A stretch of DNA of 64,000 bases from Candidatus Schekmanbacteria bacterium RIFCSPLOWO2_02_FULL_38_14 (GTDB lineage Bacteria > Schekmanbacteria > GWA2-38-11). The position numbers and the translations under genes were made by a program. The notes under the pieces are model-generated. The model saw only the letters and a program-made list of their open reading frames with translations, was not told the DNA's origin and did no database searches. The stretch spans positions 14,990 through 78,989 of the forward strand of contig MGDH01000008.1 of the NCBI GenBank assembly GCA_001790855.1, written 5' to 3'. The first letter of the stretch is position 1. The number at the start of each line of letters is the position of its first letter. Of this stretch, positions 9,307 through 18,155 are shown in pieces.

Positions 9307-11019
9307 TTACTGAACCTCTCGCCAGCTTATTATCTTTGGGGGTTGTGGGATTACAGTTTTTGTTGAACCGGGAAGGCCTGGGGGTAGATTATTTGCAAGC
9401 GCAGGGACCTGAAATAATGTAGGGCTCTTTATTCCCAAGTTTATATAATTTGATACAAAGGTTCCAGCCACATCATTCTTTTTGGCAGAAACTATTTCAT
9501 TTTCTGCAAAAAAAGCTGCTGCTACAGTGAGGTCACTGTCAGAATCTTTTAAGGCTATTTCAATTTTATCCTTTGCAACAAATCCGAGTGTTTCTCCACC
9601 GGAGGTTGCGAAGGACTTGCTTCCTGAAGGCATGACACTGTTATGAACCTTTACCTTGCCTGAGCCTCCTGTTAAATCAGAATTTGCAAAAATTGTTGAA
9701 CCAACAGTAGTTGTTCCATTTATAGTGGTAGGGTCAGTGATATAGGTTACAATGGCACCATCAGTTCCGTTTCCAATGTCCAAATTACCATCAACAGTTA
9801 CTATTCCTTTTACTTGCAAAGTTTTTGAAGAATTGGTCCATGACATTAAATGCTGGTTTCCGTTGGAGTCTGTACGAGTTATAGTGAAATCTCCTGTACT
9901 CGTATTTGCAGATACAGTGGTTCCAGAATATTTTGATTCAATCTCACTCTTTTTTGCAGAAAGGGTTGAAGCTGCTCCATTAGTAAAATCTATATCAAGG
10001 CTTGGAATATGAAGGGAATTAGTTGTAAGCCAGTTCTCATATGAAACCCCTGAAGATATTTGGTCGCTCAGAGAAGGCATTTTTATCTGGCTTTGGTAAG
10101 ATACTGGAATTGTATCATTATATACTCCGGATTTATCTGTAAAAACCTGATTAACATCATTAGGGTTCACATAACCATCTGTAATGTACACTCCATCCAT
10201 TGTATCTTTGTAAGCAGTAGTTGCTTCAGGTGAACCAATCTTGGAGTCTCCTTCAAGCGATACCTTCCCGTGTTTTATCCTCAACACGCTATTCAGGCTC
10301 TGTGGAGAAGTTGCAAGGTCAGGTATTTTATCCAGCAAACCACTCACTAACCCATCATAATTATTTCCAATCCTTGCCTTTCCGCCCATCTCCAGTATTT
10401 CCAGGTCCACTGCTGTATCTGCATACCCAACTGTTTGCACTCCGCTTGCATTCTCTCCAAGAAGGTGAACAGAGCCGCTGATTATAACCTTTCCTTTAAC
10501 CATTTTTCCTGCCTGTCCGCTTCCTGAGAAAATAGCATTGTTCCAGACAGAAACATCTTCCGGCATATATCCTTCAACCAAAACCTCAATTACCTTTTTT
10601 GCCCCAAACAGAGTGCTGCTTTCAGACCTGATATAAATTCTTCTGTTTGTGTCAACCGCAGGGTCAGGAGTTCCTGCTTCATCATTATCATCCTTTATTT
10701 TTATTACATAATTCCCTGATGATAAAAAACTTACCCAAGGATTTAGTGAAGTTGCTCCGGAAAGCAGGGACGTGAAGCTGGCATTTGAATTTGTCCAGCT
10801 CATAGTTGTTGTTTTTAGCTGGGCAAGTGCGTGCTGGATTCCGCTTTCAGCTCCATAGAAAGCCTTATTTGCTTCCTCGTGGTTATCGCTGACCTTTAGT
10901 TCAACTATATTAATTGTGATGGCAAGTGTAGCAAACAGGGTAAGCACAATCAGAATGACGAGTGAAGCAATTAGCGCTGCACCTTGGTTAGAAATTATAA
11001 TCTGCTCCTTGAAACTCAT
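9307..11019 (-). CDS. large PilX-like type IV pilus minor pilin
   Basis: A 570-residue protein. Its N-terminus has a short basic leader and then 'GAALIASLVILIVLTLFATLAI', the class III signal and hydrophobic helix of PilX-type minor pilins; cleavage is expected after the Gly. 'EEANKAFYGAESGIQHAL' matches the conserved PilX 'A..AEAGI..A' segment. The remaining 500 residues are beta-rich and low in charge, far longer than an ordinary PilX, and resemble no family I can name. There are no other pilin genes next to it; the main minor-pilin operon is 20 kb away. The start ATG has GGTGG upstream. A pilus-tip or surface display role is inferred. Confidence 0.75.
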   Translation of the reverse strand: MSFKEQIIISNQGAALIASLVILIVLTLFATLAITINIVELKVSDNHEEANKAFYGAESGIQHALAQLKTTTMSWTNSNASFTSLLSGATSLNPWVSFLSSGNYVIKIKDDNDEAGTPDPAVDTNRRIYIRSESSTLFGAKKVIEVLVEGYMPEDVSVWNNAIFSGSGQAGKMVKGKVIISGSVHLLGENASGVQTVGYADTAVDLEILEMGGKARIGNNYDGLVSGLLDKIPDLATSPQSLNSVLRIKHGKVSLEGDSKIGSPEATTAYKDTMDGVYITDGYVNPNDVNQVFTDKSGVYNDTIPVSYQSQIKMPSLSDQISSGVSYENWLTTNSLHIPSLDIDFTNGAASTLSAKKSEIESKYSGTTVSANTSTGDFTITRTDSNGNQHLMSWTNSSKTLQVKGIVTVDGNLDIGNGTDGAIVTYITDPTTINGTTTVGSTIFANSDLTGGSGKVKVHNSVMPSGSKSFATSGGETLGFVAKDKIEIALKDSDSDLTVAAAFFAENEIVSAKKNDVAGTFVSNYINLGIKSPTLFQVPALANNLPPGLPGSTKTVIPQPPKIISWREVQ

Positions 11020-11056
11020 AAAACCACCTCATAAGAGTAACCGAGAATCCCTTTTT

Positions 11057-11149
11057 GTCATTGCGAGCGACCGATAGGGAGCGTGGCAATCTCTTTATTT
11101 GCAAGAAAAATTATGAGATTGCTTCGTCGCTATTGCTTCTCGCAATGAC
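11057..11149. repeat. GTCATTGCGAG-family palindromic repeat, 93 bp copy
   Basis: Ends are GTCATTGCGAG (11057-11067) and CTCGCAATGAC (11139-11149), with inner GCAATCTC and GAGATTGC blocks. Its 18-base stretch AATTATGAGATTGCTTCG is identical to the sequence spanning the stop codon of the GIY-YIG gene in the 465 bp element (33998-34462). It fills the gap upstream of the large PilX-like gene. Confidence 0.85.
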
Positions 11150-11186
11150 ATTCTTGATCAGCCTGTCATATGTTTTTCGACATTTT

Positions 11187-11675
11187 CTATAATTTCATTA
11201 TATCTTCAAGCCTCAGTAGTTTCTTCTTAATCTCAATTCCAGATGAAAAACCTCCAAGGCTCCTGTCTTCTCTTATTACCCTGTGGCACGGGATTATGAC
11301 AGGTATCGGATTTTTGCCTACTGCATTGCCAACAGCACGGCAGGCTTTTGGTTTTCCAATTTTTGCCGCAATCAACTTATATGTTGATGTACTGCCATAA
11401 GGTATTTCAAGCAATGCATCCCAGACCTTTTTTTCAAATTCTGTCCCGCTTAAAAAATCAAAAGATATAGAAAAGGTTTTCCTTTTCCCCTGAAAATATT
11501 CTTTTAGCTGCTTTAGACAATTTTTAAGCAAAGATGTTTCATATTTTTTTTCTATAACTTTCCATGGATTACCGTGAAGAGGTGAAATTGAAATACCACA
11601 TATACCTTTTTCTGTTCCCTTAATATAAATCTTTCCAATAGTAGAGTTAAAACAGGTAAAATAAATTTTATTCAT
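11187..11675 (-). CDS. ogt: methylated-DNA--protein-cysteine S-methyltransferase
   Basis: Suicide repair enzyme that moves the methyl group from O6-methylguanine (or O4-methylthymine) to its own cysteine. The 162 residues contain the active-site 'PVIIPCHRVI', the upstream helix-turn-helix 'YGSTSTYKLIAAKIGKPKACRAVGNAVGKNP' region with the conserved Tyr, and the C-terminal 'LGGFSSGIEIKKKLLRLE'. Length fits the Ogt/MGMT family without an Ada regulatory domain. It is on the same strand as the following ATP-grasp gene, 19 bp apart, but no functional link is evident. Confidence 0.95.
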   Translation of the reverse strand: MNKIYFTCFNSTIGKIYIKGTEKGICGISISPLHGNPWKVIEKKYETSLLKNCLKQLKEYFQGKRKTFSISFDFLSGTEFEKKVWDALLEIPYGSTSTYKLIAAKIGKPKACRAVGNAVGKNPIPVIIPCHRVIREDRSLGGFSSGIEIKKKLLRLEDIMKL

Positions 11676-11694
11676 AATATTTTTTTAAAAACTA

Positions 11695-12888
11695 TTAAAA
11701 CAACAATTCGTTAAAAATAGAAAGAGGTCTTATTAAAAATGGTACTATATCATCTGACTGAAAATCAAGGTACACTAATTTCTCATCAAAAAAAGAGGCA
11801 AAAAAATCTCTTAGGGCTTCAATCCTTGATAAAGAAATATCAGGCCACCATTTGGGAATTCCTCTTAATCTTAAGAAAAGGTTTAAAAGATCACCCCAAA
11901 AAAATCTTCCCTTAAGACCTACCTTGTAAAATGTCTCTGAAGAGTCTACAGGCATATCATTGACGCTTTTGAAATATAAGAATGGCATGTCCACTCCTGA
12001 AAAGATAGAGAGAGGAAGAGAGCCCCAGAATCTTCCATTAATCTCAAGAAGATAAATTTCTCCATCTTTCCCTGTTTTGAACTCAAGCATGGCAGGGCCT
12101 GACCATTCAAGGGCTCTCATCAGAGGTAAAGCCTGAGTTTTCAAGGTATCATTTAGAGCTATGCTTTCTGCCAATGCACTTGGTCCTCCTATTGGCCTTG
12201 TCTGCCTTATCCGTTTATAGGCAAAAAGAGCAATTGGATTGCCATTCTTGAAGATTCCAGATATTCCAATGATTGTTCCTGCAATAAACTCCTGAACCAG
12301 GAGTTTATGAAGCCTTGTCTGAAAAACTTTAAGTTTTGATAATAATTCCTCTTCAGAATTTGAATAAATCGTATTACTTCCCCCAATGACTCTGTCTCCG
12401 ATAATATCCGCACTGCAGCAAGCCTTTATCGCCACAGGGAAATTAATCCCTGCATTTTGAAGCAAATTTGATTGCCATTGATCATTATTCAGGAATATTG
12501 TTTTAGGTGTTTTAATGCCAAGGCTCTGGGCAAGTTTCTGGGTCTCAAATTTATTCATTGCGGTTTTGATATGCTTATCCTGAGCCAGAAAAGTCTTTGC
12601 CTTTAAGTCTGCCCTGTGCTCTGAGATTACTATGAGAGTCTTATCAGCTACTGGAATCAACATATCAGGAGAATAATTATCAATTGCTTTCTTTATATCT
12701 TTTAAGAATCTCTCTATGCTTTTCTTCGGGCTTGTATAGATAAACTTTTTCGCCACAGATTTTGAATAAAAACTCATATCTGTGGCTCTTTCTCCGCCAA
12801 CTATTATTTCAAACCCTTTTCTTGCCAATGATCTGGCGACAGAGAGAGTCGCATAGGTGTTTGCATCAGTCAGTATTATTTTTTTCAT
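11695..12888 (-). CDS. ATP-grasp carboxylate-amine ligase-like protein
   Basis: A 397-residue protein of the carbamoyl-phosphate-synthase-like ATP-grasp family, which activates a carboxylate as an acyl phosphate and joins it to an amine or thiol. The N-terminal pre-ATP-grasp domain is Rossmann-like (KIILTDANTYATLSVARSLARKG). The ATP-grasp core spans about 110-320, with 'FPVAIKACCSADIIGDRVI', 'LLVQEFIAGTIIGISGIF' and the metal-binding 'AMLEFKTGKDGEIYLLEINGRFWGS'. The start chosen is the internal ATG, eight codons into the open frame. It is the first gene of the surface-glycan region, so attachment of an amino acid to a sugar or lipid is one possibility (inference). The substrate is unknown. 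Confidence 0.8.
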   Translation of the reverse strand: MKKIILTDANTYATLSVARSLARKGFEIIVGGERATDMSFYSKSVAKKFIYTSPKKSIERFLKDIKKAIDNYSPDMLIPVADKTLIVISEHRADLKAKTFLAQDKHIKTAMNKFETQKLAQSLGIKTPKTIFLNNDQWQSNLLQNAGINFPVAIKACCSADIIGDRVIGGSNTIYSNSEEELLSKLKVFQTRLHKLLVQEFIAGTIIGISGIFKNGNPIALFAYKRIRQTRPIGGPSALAESIALNDTLKTQALPLMRALEWSGPAMLEFKTGKDGEIYLLEINGRFWGSLPLSIFSGVDMPFLYFKSVNDMPVDSSETFYKVGLKGRFFWGDLLNLFLRLRGIPKWWPDISLSRIEALRDFFASFFDEKLVYLDFQSDDIVPFLIRPLSIFNELLF

Positions 12889-12984
12889 GGCTTTTATTTG
12901 TAGTTGCAAAACATCCTGTTATAAATTAGATTTAATTATCTCAGATTAAGGTCTATTTTCCAAATATAAAATTTATCTCTTTTT

Positions 12985-14532
12985 ATGAATCACTCTAACA
13001 GGCTTATAAAAAATATTCTTAGCAATTATGCAGGAGTTCTGATTCCTTCAGCAATCCTTCTCTTCCTTACACCATTCATGATTAAGAAACTTGGAGTTGC
13101 GGCATACGGAATCTGGATTGTTGCAAACTCTCTCAAATCCTATTTTCAGGTCATGGAGCTTGGCATCAGAACTTCAGTAATAAAGTTTATATCACAATAC
13201 CATGCAGCAGATGAGAAAAAGAAAATTGAAGAACTCCTGTCCACTTCATTTTATGTGTTTTTGCTAATAGGAATAATCTCACTATTTGCATTAAAAATTA
13301 TTGCCAATTTTTCTCCTGACATTTTTAAAATCCCTCCTGATTTTTCTCAGACAATAAAAACCATCATTGGTATTTTTGGGATAAATGTGGCTATTGTGTT
13401 TTTAAACAGAATCCTTGAAGGAGCTCTTGTGGGACTTCAAAGGTATGACCTCATAAGCCTCCTCAATATCCTCTCAGAAGCCCTGAATGCTGTATTGACG
13501 GTTTTGCTGCTCTTGTCAGGGTTTGGCATCATCTCTCTTGCTCTTCTCAGCCTGTTTGTAAGTGTTTCAGTTTTTTTTATACAATTAACTATCCTGAAAG
13601 CATATTATGGCTTTGGGATTAAACTCAGCAGATTCAGATGGCAAACTATTAAAAGCATCCTCGATTTCAGTTTTTTCTCTTTTATCCTGGAAATTGCTTC
13701 CAAAGTAACAGCCAAGATGGATAGCCTCATAATCGGGATATTCATGCCTGTAGCTGCAATAACTAATTATATAATCGGGGTGAAACTGGCAAGTATTGCT
13801 GAAAAGCTGACAGATCCCATGGTTGATATCTTCTTTCCCTTTTCCTCAGAGCTTTCAGCAAATAGAGACAGGGAGGGTCTTCAGAGATTATTGATCGAAG
13901 GCACAAGGAGTTCAGCCCTCATTGCCTTTCCACTGGTAGCGTTCCTTTTTTTATCAGACAGGGCTGCAGTAGCTTTATGGGTTGGAAAGGAATACCATAA
14001 AAGCGTTATAATACTTGATATATTTCTGATGATATCTGTATTTACAACTCTTGAGGCAACTGCAAGCAGAATTTTACTCGGGATTGGAAAATTGAGGTTT
14101 ACCGCAGCAGTGTCCATTATTAGCACTCTTGTCAATCTGTTTTTAAGCCTGATTCTGATAAAATCCTTAGGCCTCAAAGGGGTTGCTCTTGGAACTTTAA
14201 TCCCGCTTTCTATAAGCAGTTTATTTTTAGTAATCCCTTATACCTGTGCCATGATAAACCTGTCTGTAAAAGAGTTAATCAAGCGTTCCTTGATCCCACC
14301 GCTAATACCAATTGTTCCTGTTTTTTTCTTCCTGATTTTTTTAAATAACCTTTTAGGCCTTGAAGGCATTAATAAACTTTTTGTGAATGCCGCAGTAATA
14401 TTCCCTTTTTATTTTATTATATTTTTTAAATTCTGCCTGTCAGGAGAAGAAAGAGGTTTTTATGCAGATATGCTCAGGGATTTTTTGAAAGGAAAGAGAA
14501 TTTTCAGGTTCTTTTCAGGAGAAGGTTTTTAA
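12985..14532 (+). CDS. polysaccharide/oligosaccharide flippase (Wzx/MATE-like)
   Basis: A 515-residue polytopic inner-membrane protein with about 12-14 hydrophobic segments, starting 'NHSNRLIKNILSNYAGVLIPSAILLFLTPFMIKKLG'. This opening is typical of Wzx flippases, which carry lipid-linked oligosaccharides across the inner membrane. The conserved N-terminal 'G...YGIW' is present (LGVAAYGIWIVANS). It starts the plus strand next to the ATP-grasp gene, which is divergent. Its 3' end overlaps the convergent GT2-deacetylase gene by 29 bp. It is the only Wzx-type gene in the glycan region. Confidence 0.88.
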   Translation: MNHSNRLIKNILSNYAGVLIPSAILLFLTPFMIKKLGVAAYGIWIVANSLKSYFQVMELGIRTSVIKFISQYHAADEKKKIEELLSTSFYVFLLIGIISLFALKIIANFSPDIFKIPPDFSQTIKTIIGIFGINVAIVFLNRILEGALVGLQRYDLISLLNILSEALNAVLTVLLLLSGFGIISLALLSLFVSVSVFFIQLTILKAYYGFGIKLSRFRWQTIKSILDFSFFSFILEIASKVTAKMDSLIIGIFMPVAAITNYIIGVKLASIAEKLTDPMVDIFFPFSSELSANRDREGLQRLLIEGTRSSALIAFPLVAFLFLSDRAAVALWVGKEYHKSVIILDIFLMISVFTTLEATASRILLGIGKLRFTAAVSIISTLVNLFLSLILIKSLGLKGVALGTLIPLSISSLFLVIPYTCAMINLSVKELIKRSLIPPLIPIVPVFFFLIFLNNLLGLEGINKLFVNAAVIFPFYFIIFFKFCLSGEERGFYADMLRDFLKGKRIFRFFSGEGF

Positions 14533-16228
14533 AATATTTTTTGATGCAAACCCCAGTTTTGACTTTAGATAAAAATTCCAGAAACCCATCGGACCTGAAT
14601 ATCTCTACCCTTTTTAATTCAAAAAAATCATCCTGTGGTTTTACCATGCCCTGTTTTACAGAAAAGGCTGCTAAATACCCTGCCTCTTTTGCAACTCTTT
14701 TTGCTTCCTCATCGTATTTGCCATAGGGGTATGAAAAGAACCTTACTTCTTTACCAAGCTCTTTCTCTATTATTTGTTTAGAAAGAGTTATTTCTCTGAA
14801 GAGTTCTTTTTCAGAGAGCCTGTTGAGTTTTTTATGGGTCAGGGAATGAGATTCAAATTGTATGGTTTCTTCTTTTACCATACGAATATTATCAAATGAT
14901 GCAAGAGGGTAAAGCGAGTCTTTATATTTTTCATCCCAGTCATTCCTTTTACCTGCTTTTTCCGCAACTATAAAAAATGTAGCTTCAATCCTGTACTTCG
15001 CTAAAACTGGCAGGGTATTCTCAAGAGTCTCCTTAAAGCCGTCATCAAAGGTGATGGCTACAGGCTTTGCGGGAAGAGGTTCTCCATTTTTCAAGAACTC
15101 AATGAGTTTATTCAGCGAAATGGAATTAAACCCACTTTGCTTTAGATAAAGCATCTGCTTTCTGAAAGATTCTCCGGGAATCGAGTATTCCTTAAGGTCC
15201 AAACCCCTTCCTTCTCCTATCCGATGATAGGCTAAAATGGGTATCATATTATTCTTGTATCTTAAAAGGTTATCTCCATTTTTTTCTGCCTCATTCTTTA
15301 CACCTATCCAGAATGAATAGTCTAAGATAAACCTCAAAAGGGGAAAGCGGAAAAAACTTAACGGTAAGTGAATAGTTAAATTTATAAGCTCAAGTATAAC
15401 TTTCAATAGAAAAGAACTATCATCAAGCCTTAATAGAAACTCCCTTAGTATCCTCTTTAGAAATGGACCTTTATGATATTTACCAAGATCATATTTCCAG
15501 ATAGATTCAGGATGTTTTTTGCGCATAAGAACTGCAGCTCTTCCCTGACAGTGTGCTTTGGCAATGCTTTCTTTGAAACCTTTCTGATAGAGGTGATAAC
15601 CGATTGCTTTGGGATTAAAGATGAATCTTCCTCCTGCTTTTTCAAAACGATATGCAAATTCTCCATCCTCATTTGCAATCCTTCCTAACTCATCATCAAA
15701 CATTCCGAGTTCTAAAAAAATATTTTTTCTGATTGAAAAATTTCCACCCCTTACATCATTTGCACTAACAGTTTCATGATGCGTTGCCATTCGTTCGTAT
15801 TCTCTTTTAAAAGAATATTCAAAAAAAGATGCCATTGGCTCCTTCAGAATACTCTCATCACTCCTTATATATCCTATTACTGCTTTTTTTCCTTTTTCTA
15901 AAGTATGGGATAAAAGATGTTCTTTTATTAATTCACTTGAAGCAACTATATCATCATCAAGGAAAAGAAGTATTTCTCCCTGAGCTTGAGTTGCTCCATG
16001 ATTCCGTGCAGCGGAAAGTCCGGCATTCTTCTGTCTAACAAATTTGAAGTTATAAGAAGTTTTAATGGTGTTTAAAATCAAAGAGGTATCATCTGTGGAG
16101 CCATCATCTACAACTATTATTTCATAATCACACTTTTCCTGAGTTTGACCTAAAAGAGAATTTAAGATTTTTTTTAGGAACTGACTGCGGTTATAAGTCG
16201 GTATAATAACGCTTATTTTTATTGGCAC
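14504..16228 (-). CDS. fused family 2 glycosyltransferase - polysaccharide deacetylase
   Basis: A 574-residue two-domain protein. Residues about 1-300 are a GT2 domain with 'SVIIPTYNRSQFLKK', 'IIVVDDGSTDDTS' and the metal-binding 'LFLDDDI' (DxD), then 'GGNFSIRK' and an acidic 'ANEDGEFAYR'. Residues about 340-560 are a NodB-type polysaccharide deacetylase with 'ITFDDGFKETL' (catalytic and metal Asp pair near 394), 'ESHSLTHKKL' (metal His pair near 458) and 'FFSYPYGKYDE'. No transmembrane anchor is evident. A single chain that adds a sugar and deacetylates one is plausible for N-acetylhexosamine glycans (inference). It is followed 3 bp upstream by another GT2 gene on the same strand. Confidence 0.88.
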   Translation of the reverse strand: MPIKISVIIPTYNRSQFLKKILNSLLGQTQEKCDYEIIVVDDGSTDDTSLILNTIKTSYNFKFVRQKNAGLSAARNHGATQAQGEILLFLDDDIVASSELIKEHLLSHTLEKGKKAVIGYIRSDESILKEPMASFFEYSFKREYERMATHHETVSANDVRGGNFSIRKNIFLELGMFDDELGRIANEDGEFAYRFEKAGGRFIFNPKAIGYHLYQKGFKESIAKAHCQGRAAVLMRKKHPESIWKYDLGKYHKGPFLKRILREFLLRLDDSSFLLKVILELINLTIHLPLSFFRFPLLRFILDYSFWIGVKNEAEKNGDNLLRYKNNMIPILAYHRIGEGRGLDLKEYSIPGESFRKQMLYLKQSGFNSISLNKLIEFLKNGEPLPAKPVAITFDDGFKETLENTLPVLAKYRIEATFFIVAEKAGKRNDWDEKYKDSLYPLASFDNIRMVKEETIQFESHSLTHKKLNRLSEKELFREITLSKQIIEKELGKEVRFFSYPYGKYDEEAKRVAKEAGYLAAFSVKQGMVKPQDDFFELKRVEIFRSDGFLEFLSKVKTGVCIKKYFKNLLLKRT

Positions 16229-16231
16229 TTT

Positions 16232-17239
16232 TCAAACTCCATTAATCAGATTAATAAAACTCTCTTTACTTCCGCAAGCTTTTCTTAGCCCCTTTAAATA
16301 GTAAAATTCCCTTGTCAGAACCTGTATTTTCCCAAACAGGGTCCCCTTTAGCCCCATCTTTAATGCTATTTGCATGAGGCTTTTTAAAAAATAAAAGTTT
16401 ATGGATAAAAAATCTGGAAGTGATATAAAAAGTTTTTTAAAAAACATTATCTTTTTTGAATTCTGATAATATTTGGAAAACCTCAGTTGTTGTTTCATCT
16501 CACCATGCTTTAAATAGAATTTCAAATCAGCCTTGCCAACTGAAAAGAAATCCTCACAGTATTTTTTGAAATCCTTGTCATAATATTGATAACCTAAGGC
16601 TTTCGGGTTATATACAGGCGATACTCCTGATTTGAGAAGTCTTAAGGCAAGTTCCCTGTCCTCCTCTCCATAAGAATTGAATGTTTCATCAAATCCTCCT
16701 AACCTTAAAAATAACTTTTTGTCAATGGAAGCATTGGCAAAATATATATCTTTAAAGGAAAATTTATATCCTTCTTTTTCAAGTTTTGAAAATTGCTCAT
16801 CTGACCATTTCTCCAAACCTGCTTTTAAGAAATTTTCAGGAGAGGAGGGATGTACTCCGATCTTTCCAAGGAGTATCATAGGTTCCTTGCGCTTATGCTG
16901 TGCATGCTCTGACAGGAGTTCTTTATCTGCTATTATATCATCATCAAGAAAGAGGGCTATTTTTCCTATTGCCTCCTTTGCTCCCTTATTTCGTGCTGAG
17001 GAGGCACCACTATTTTTCTGGTATAGAAACTTTAATCTAAAATCAGGAGAAAATTTGGCAAGTATCTCCATGGTATTATCAGTTGAGCCGTCAACTACTA
17101 CAATTACCTCAAAAAGTTCTTTTCGGTATGTCTGCAGAGCGAGTGCTTCAAGAGAGGATAAGAGTATTTTCCCCCTGTTATAGGTAATTATCACCACAGA
17201 CAGTAACGGTTCGGTTTTCAGGTCTGACATGGAGTTCAT
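16232..17239 (-). CDS. family 2 glycosyltransferase
   Basis: A 335-residue GT-A-fold transferase with 'SVVIITYNRGKILLSSLEAL', 'VIVVVDGSTDNTMEIL', 'SSARNKGAKEA', 'LFLDDDI' and the acceptor-side 'SYGEEDRELALRL'. It is the promoter-proximal gene of a two-gene minus-strand unit, with the GT2-deacetylase fusion 3 bp downstream; the two are similar in their GT2 parts. Two in-frame ATGs (17239 and 17230) are possible starts and neither has a strong ribosome site. The acceptor and donor sugars cannot be read from sequence. Confidence 0.88.
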   Translation of the reverse strand: MNSMSDLKTEPLLSVVIITYNRGKILLSSLEALALQTYRKELFEVIVVVDGSTDNTMEILAKFSPDFRLKFLYQKNSGASSARNKGAKEAIGKIALFLDDDIIADKELLSEHAQHKRKEPMILLGKIGVHPSSPENFLKAGLEKWSDEQFSKLEKEGYKFSFKDIYFANASIDKKLFLRLGGFDETFNSYGEEDRELALRLLKSGVSPVYNPKALGYQYYDKDFKKYCEDFFSVGKADLKFYLKHGEMKQQLRFSKYYQNSKKIMFFKKLFISLPDFLSINFYFLKSLMQIALKMGLKGTLFGKIQVLTREFYYLKGLRKACGSKESFINLINGV

Positions 17240-17309
17240 TTTTTTAAAAGTTGTAAAATCCTTTTTAACATATTATTATATTTTCAACTCTAATATTTCT
17301 TAAAAAATC

Positions 17310-18146
17310 ATGTTTAATGTTGTTTCAGAAGAAGATATTTACCTCCACTTTGAAAAATTCTTTGCTGACAGAGAAGTACTCAGGAAGAGGATAAAAAACT
17401 GGATTCCTGAAAATTGTAACATCCTTCTTGACCTTGGCTGCAAGAACGGAGCTATTACCTATTCTTATTCCAATAGCTCTCAGCGGGTCATAGGCATTGA
17501 TAAAAACTATAAATACCTCTCATCAATTGACAGGAAATATCCTGATATAACCTTTATCAATGGTGATGCCTCTTCTCTTCCGTTTAAAGACTCCTGCGCA
17601 GAGGTTATTGTATCAACTGAAATTCTACAATATATTCCGAAAATTGAAAAGATATTTTATGAGGCTTACAGAGTTTTAAAACCCGGAGGCATTTTCATTA
17701 TTTCTTTACCTCAAAAAGGAATTCTTTCCAAATACTTAAAAATTTTAACTTACGATAATTTGAGAACTTATTTTAGAAAGGAAGGTAAAAATTCCAGAAA
17801 AGAGTTAAACTTTCATTTGCACTCTTTTAAAGATATTGAAAATCTCTCAAGAGATATGTTTAATGTTAAGGTGCATGAAGAAAAAGGGTTTCTGCTTTAT
17901 CCGATTTCCTATGTCTTTATTGAGGTGTTAACCTGGTTAACCTCTGTGCTTTTGCCGGATACTAAAAAACAGGAAAGGAGTTTAATAATATTCTTATACA
18001 GTAAATTGTTATTTTCTTCCTTCAGACTTCTCTTCTGGTTCATTGGACTTTTGATGATTATTGATTCAAATTTAAGTTTCTGGAAATTTTCATATTCTCT
18101 CATCGTTTCGTTACAGAAAATATTGCCAGAAAAAGCTGGAGATTAA
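17310..18146 (+). CDS. class I SAM-dependent methyltransferase
   Basis: A 278-residue protein whose N-terminal two thirds is a Methyltransf_11-type Rossmann domain: 'ILLDLGCKNGAITY' (motif I), 'VIGIDKN' (acidic end of strand 2), 'INGDASSLPF' and 'VLKPGGIFIISLP'. The last third (about 195-260) is hydrophobic, with two likely membrane segments, which suggests a membrane-associated enzyme. It opens a plus-strand run of six genes (methyltransferase, radical SAM, three GT2, GT39-like), so methylation of a glycan or its lipid carrier is likely (inference). Confidence 0.82.
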   Translation: MFNVVSEEDIYLHFEKFFADREVLRKRIKNWIPENCNILLDLGCKNGAITYSYSNSSQRVIGIDKNYKYLSSIDRKYPDITFINGDASSLPFKDSCAEVIVSTEILQYIPKIEKIFYEAYRVLKPGGIFIISLPQKGILSKYLKILTYDNLRTYFRKEGKNSRKELNFHLHSFKDIENLSRDMFNVKVHEEKGFLLYPISYVFIEVLTWLTSVLLPDTKKQERSLIIFLYSKLLFSSFRLLFWFIGLLMIIDSNLSFWKFSYSLIVSLQKILPEKAGD

Positions 18147-18155
18147 GAGGATAAA

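Noticed and set aside
16677-17183. 168-codon plus-strand frame opposite the GT2 gene
   Set aside because: It is opposite a convincing GT2 gene, has no domain and no ribosome site.
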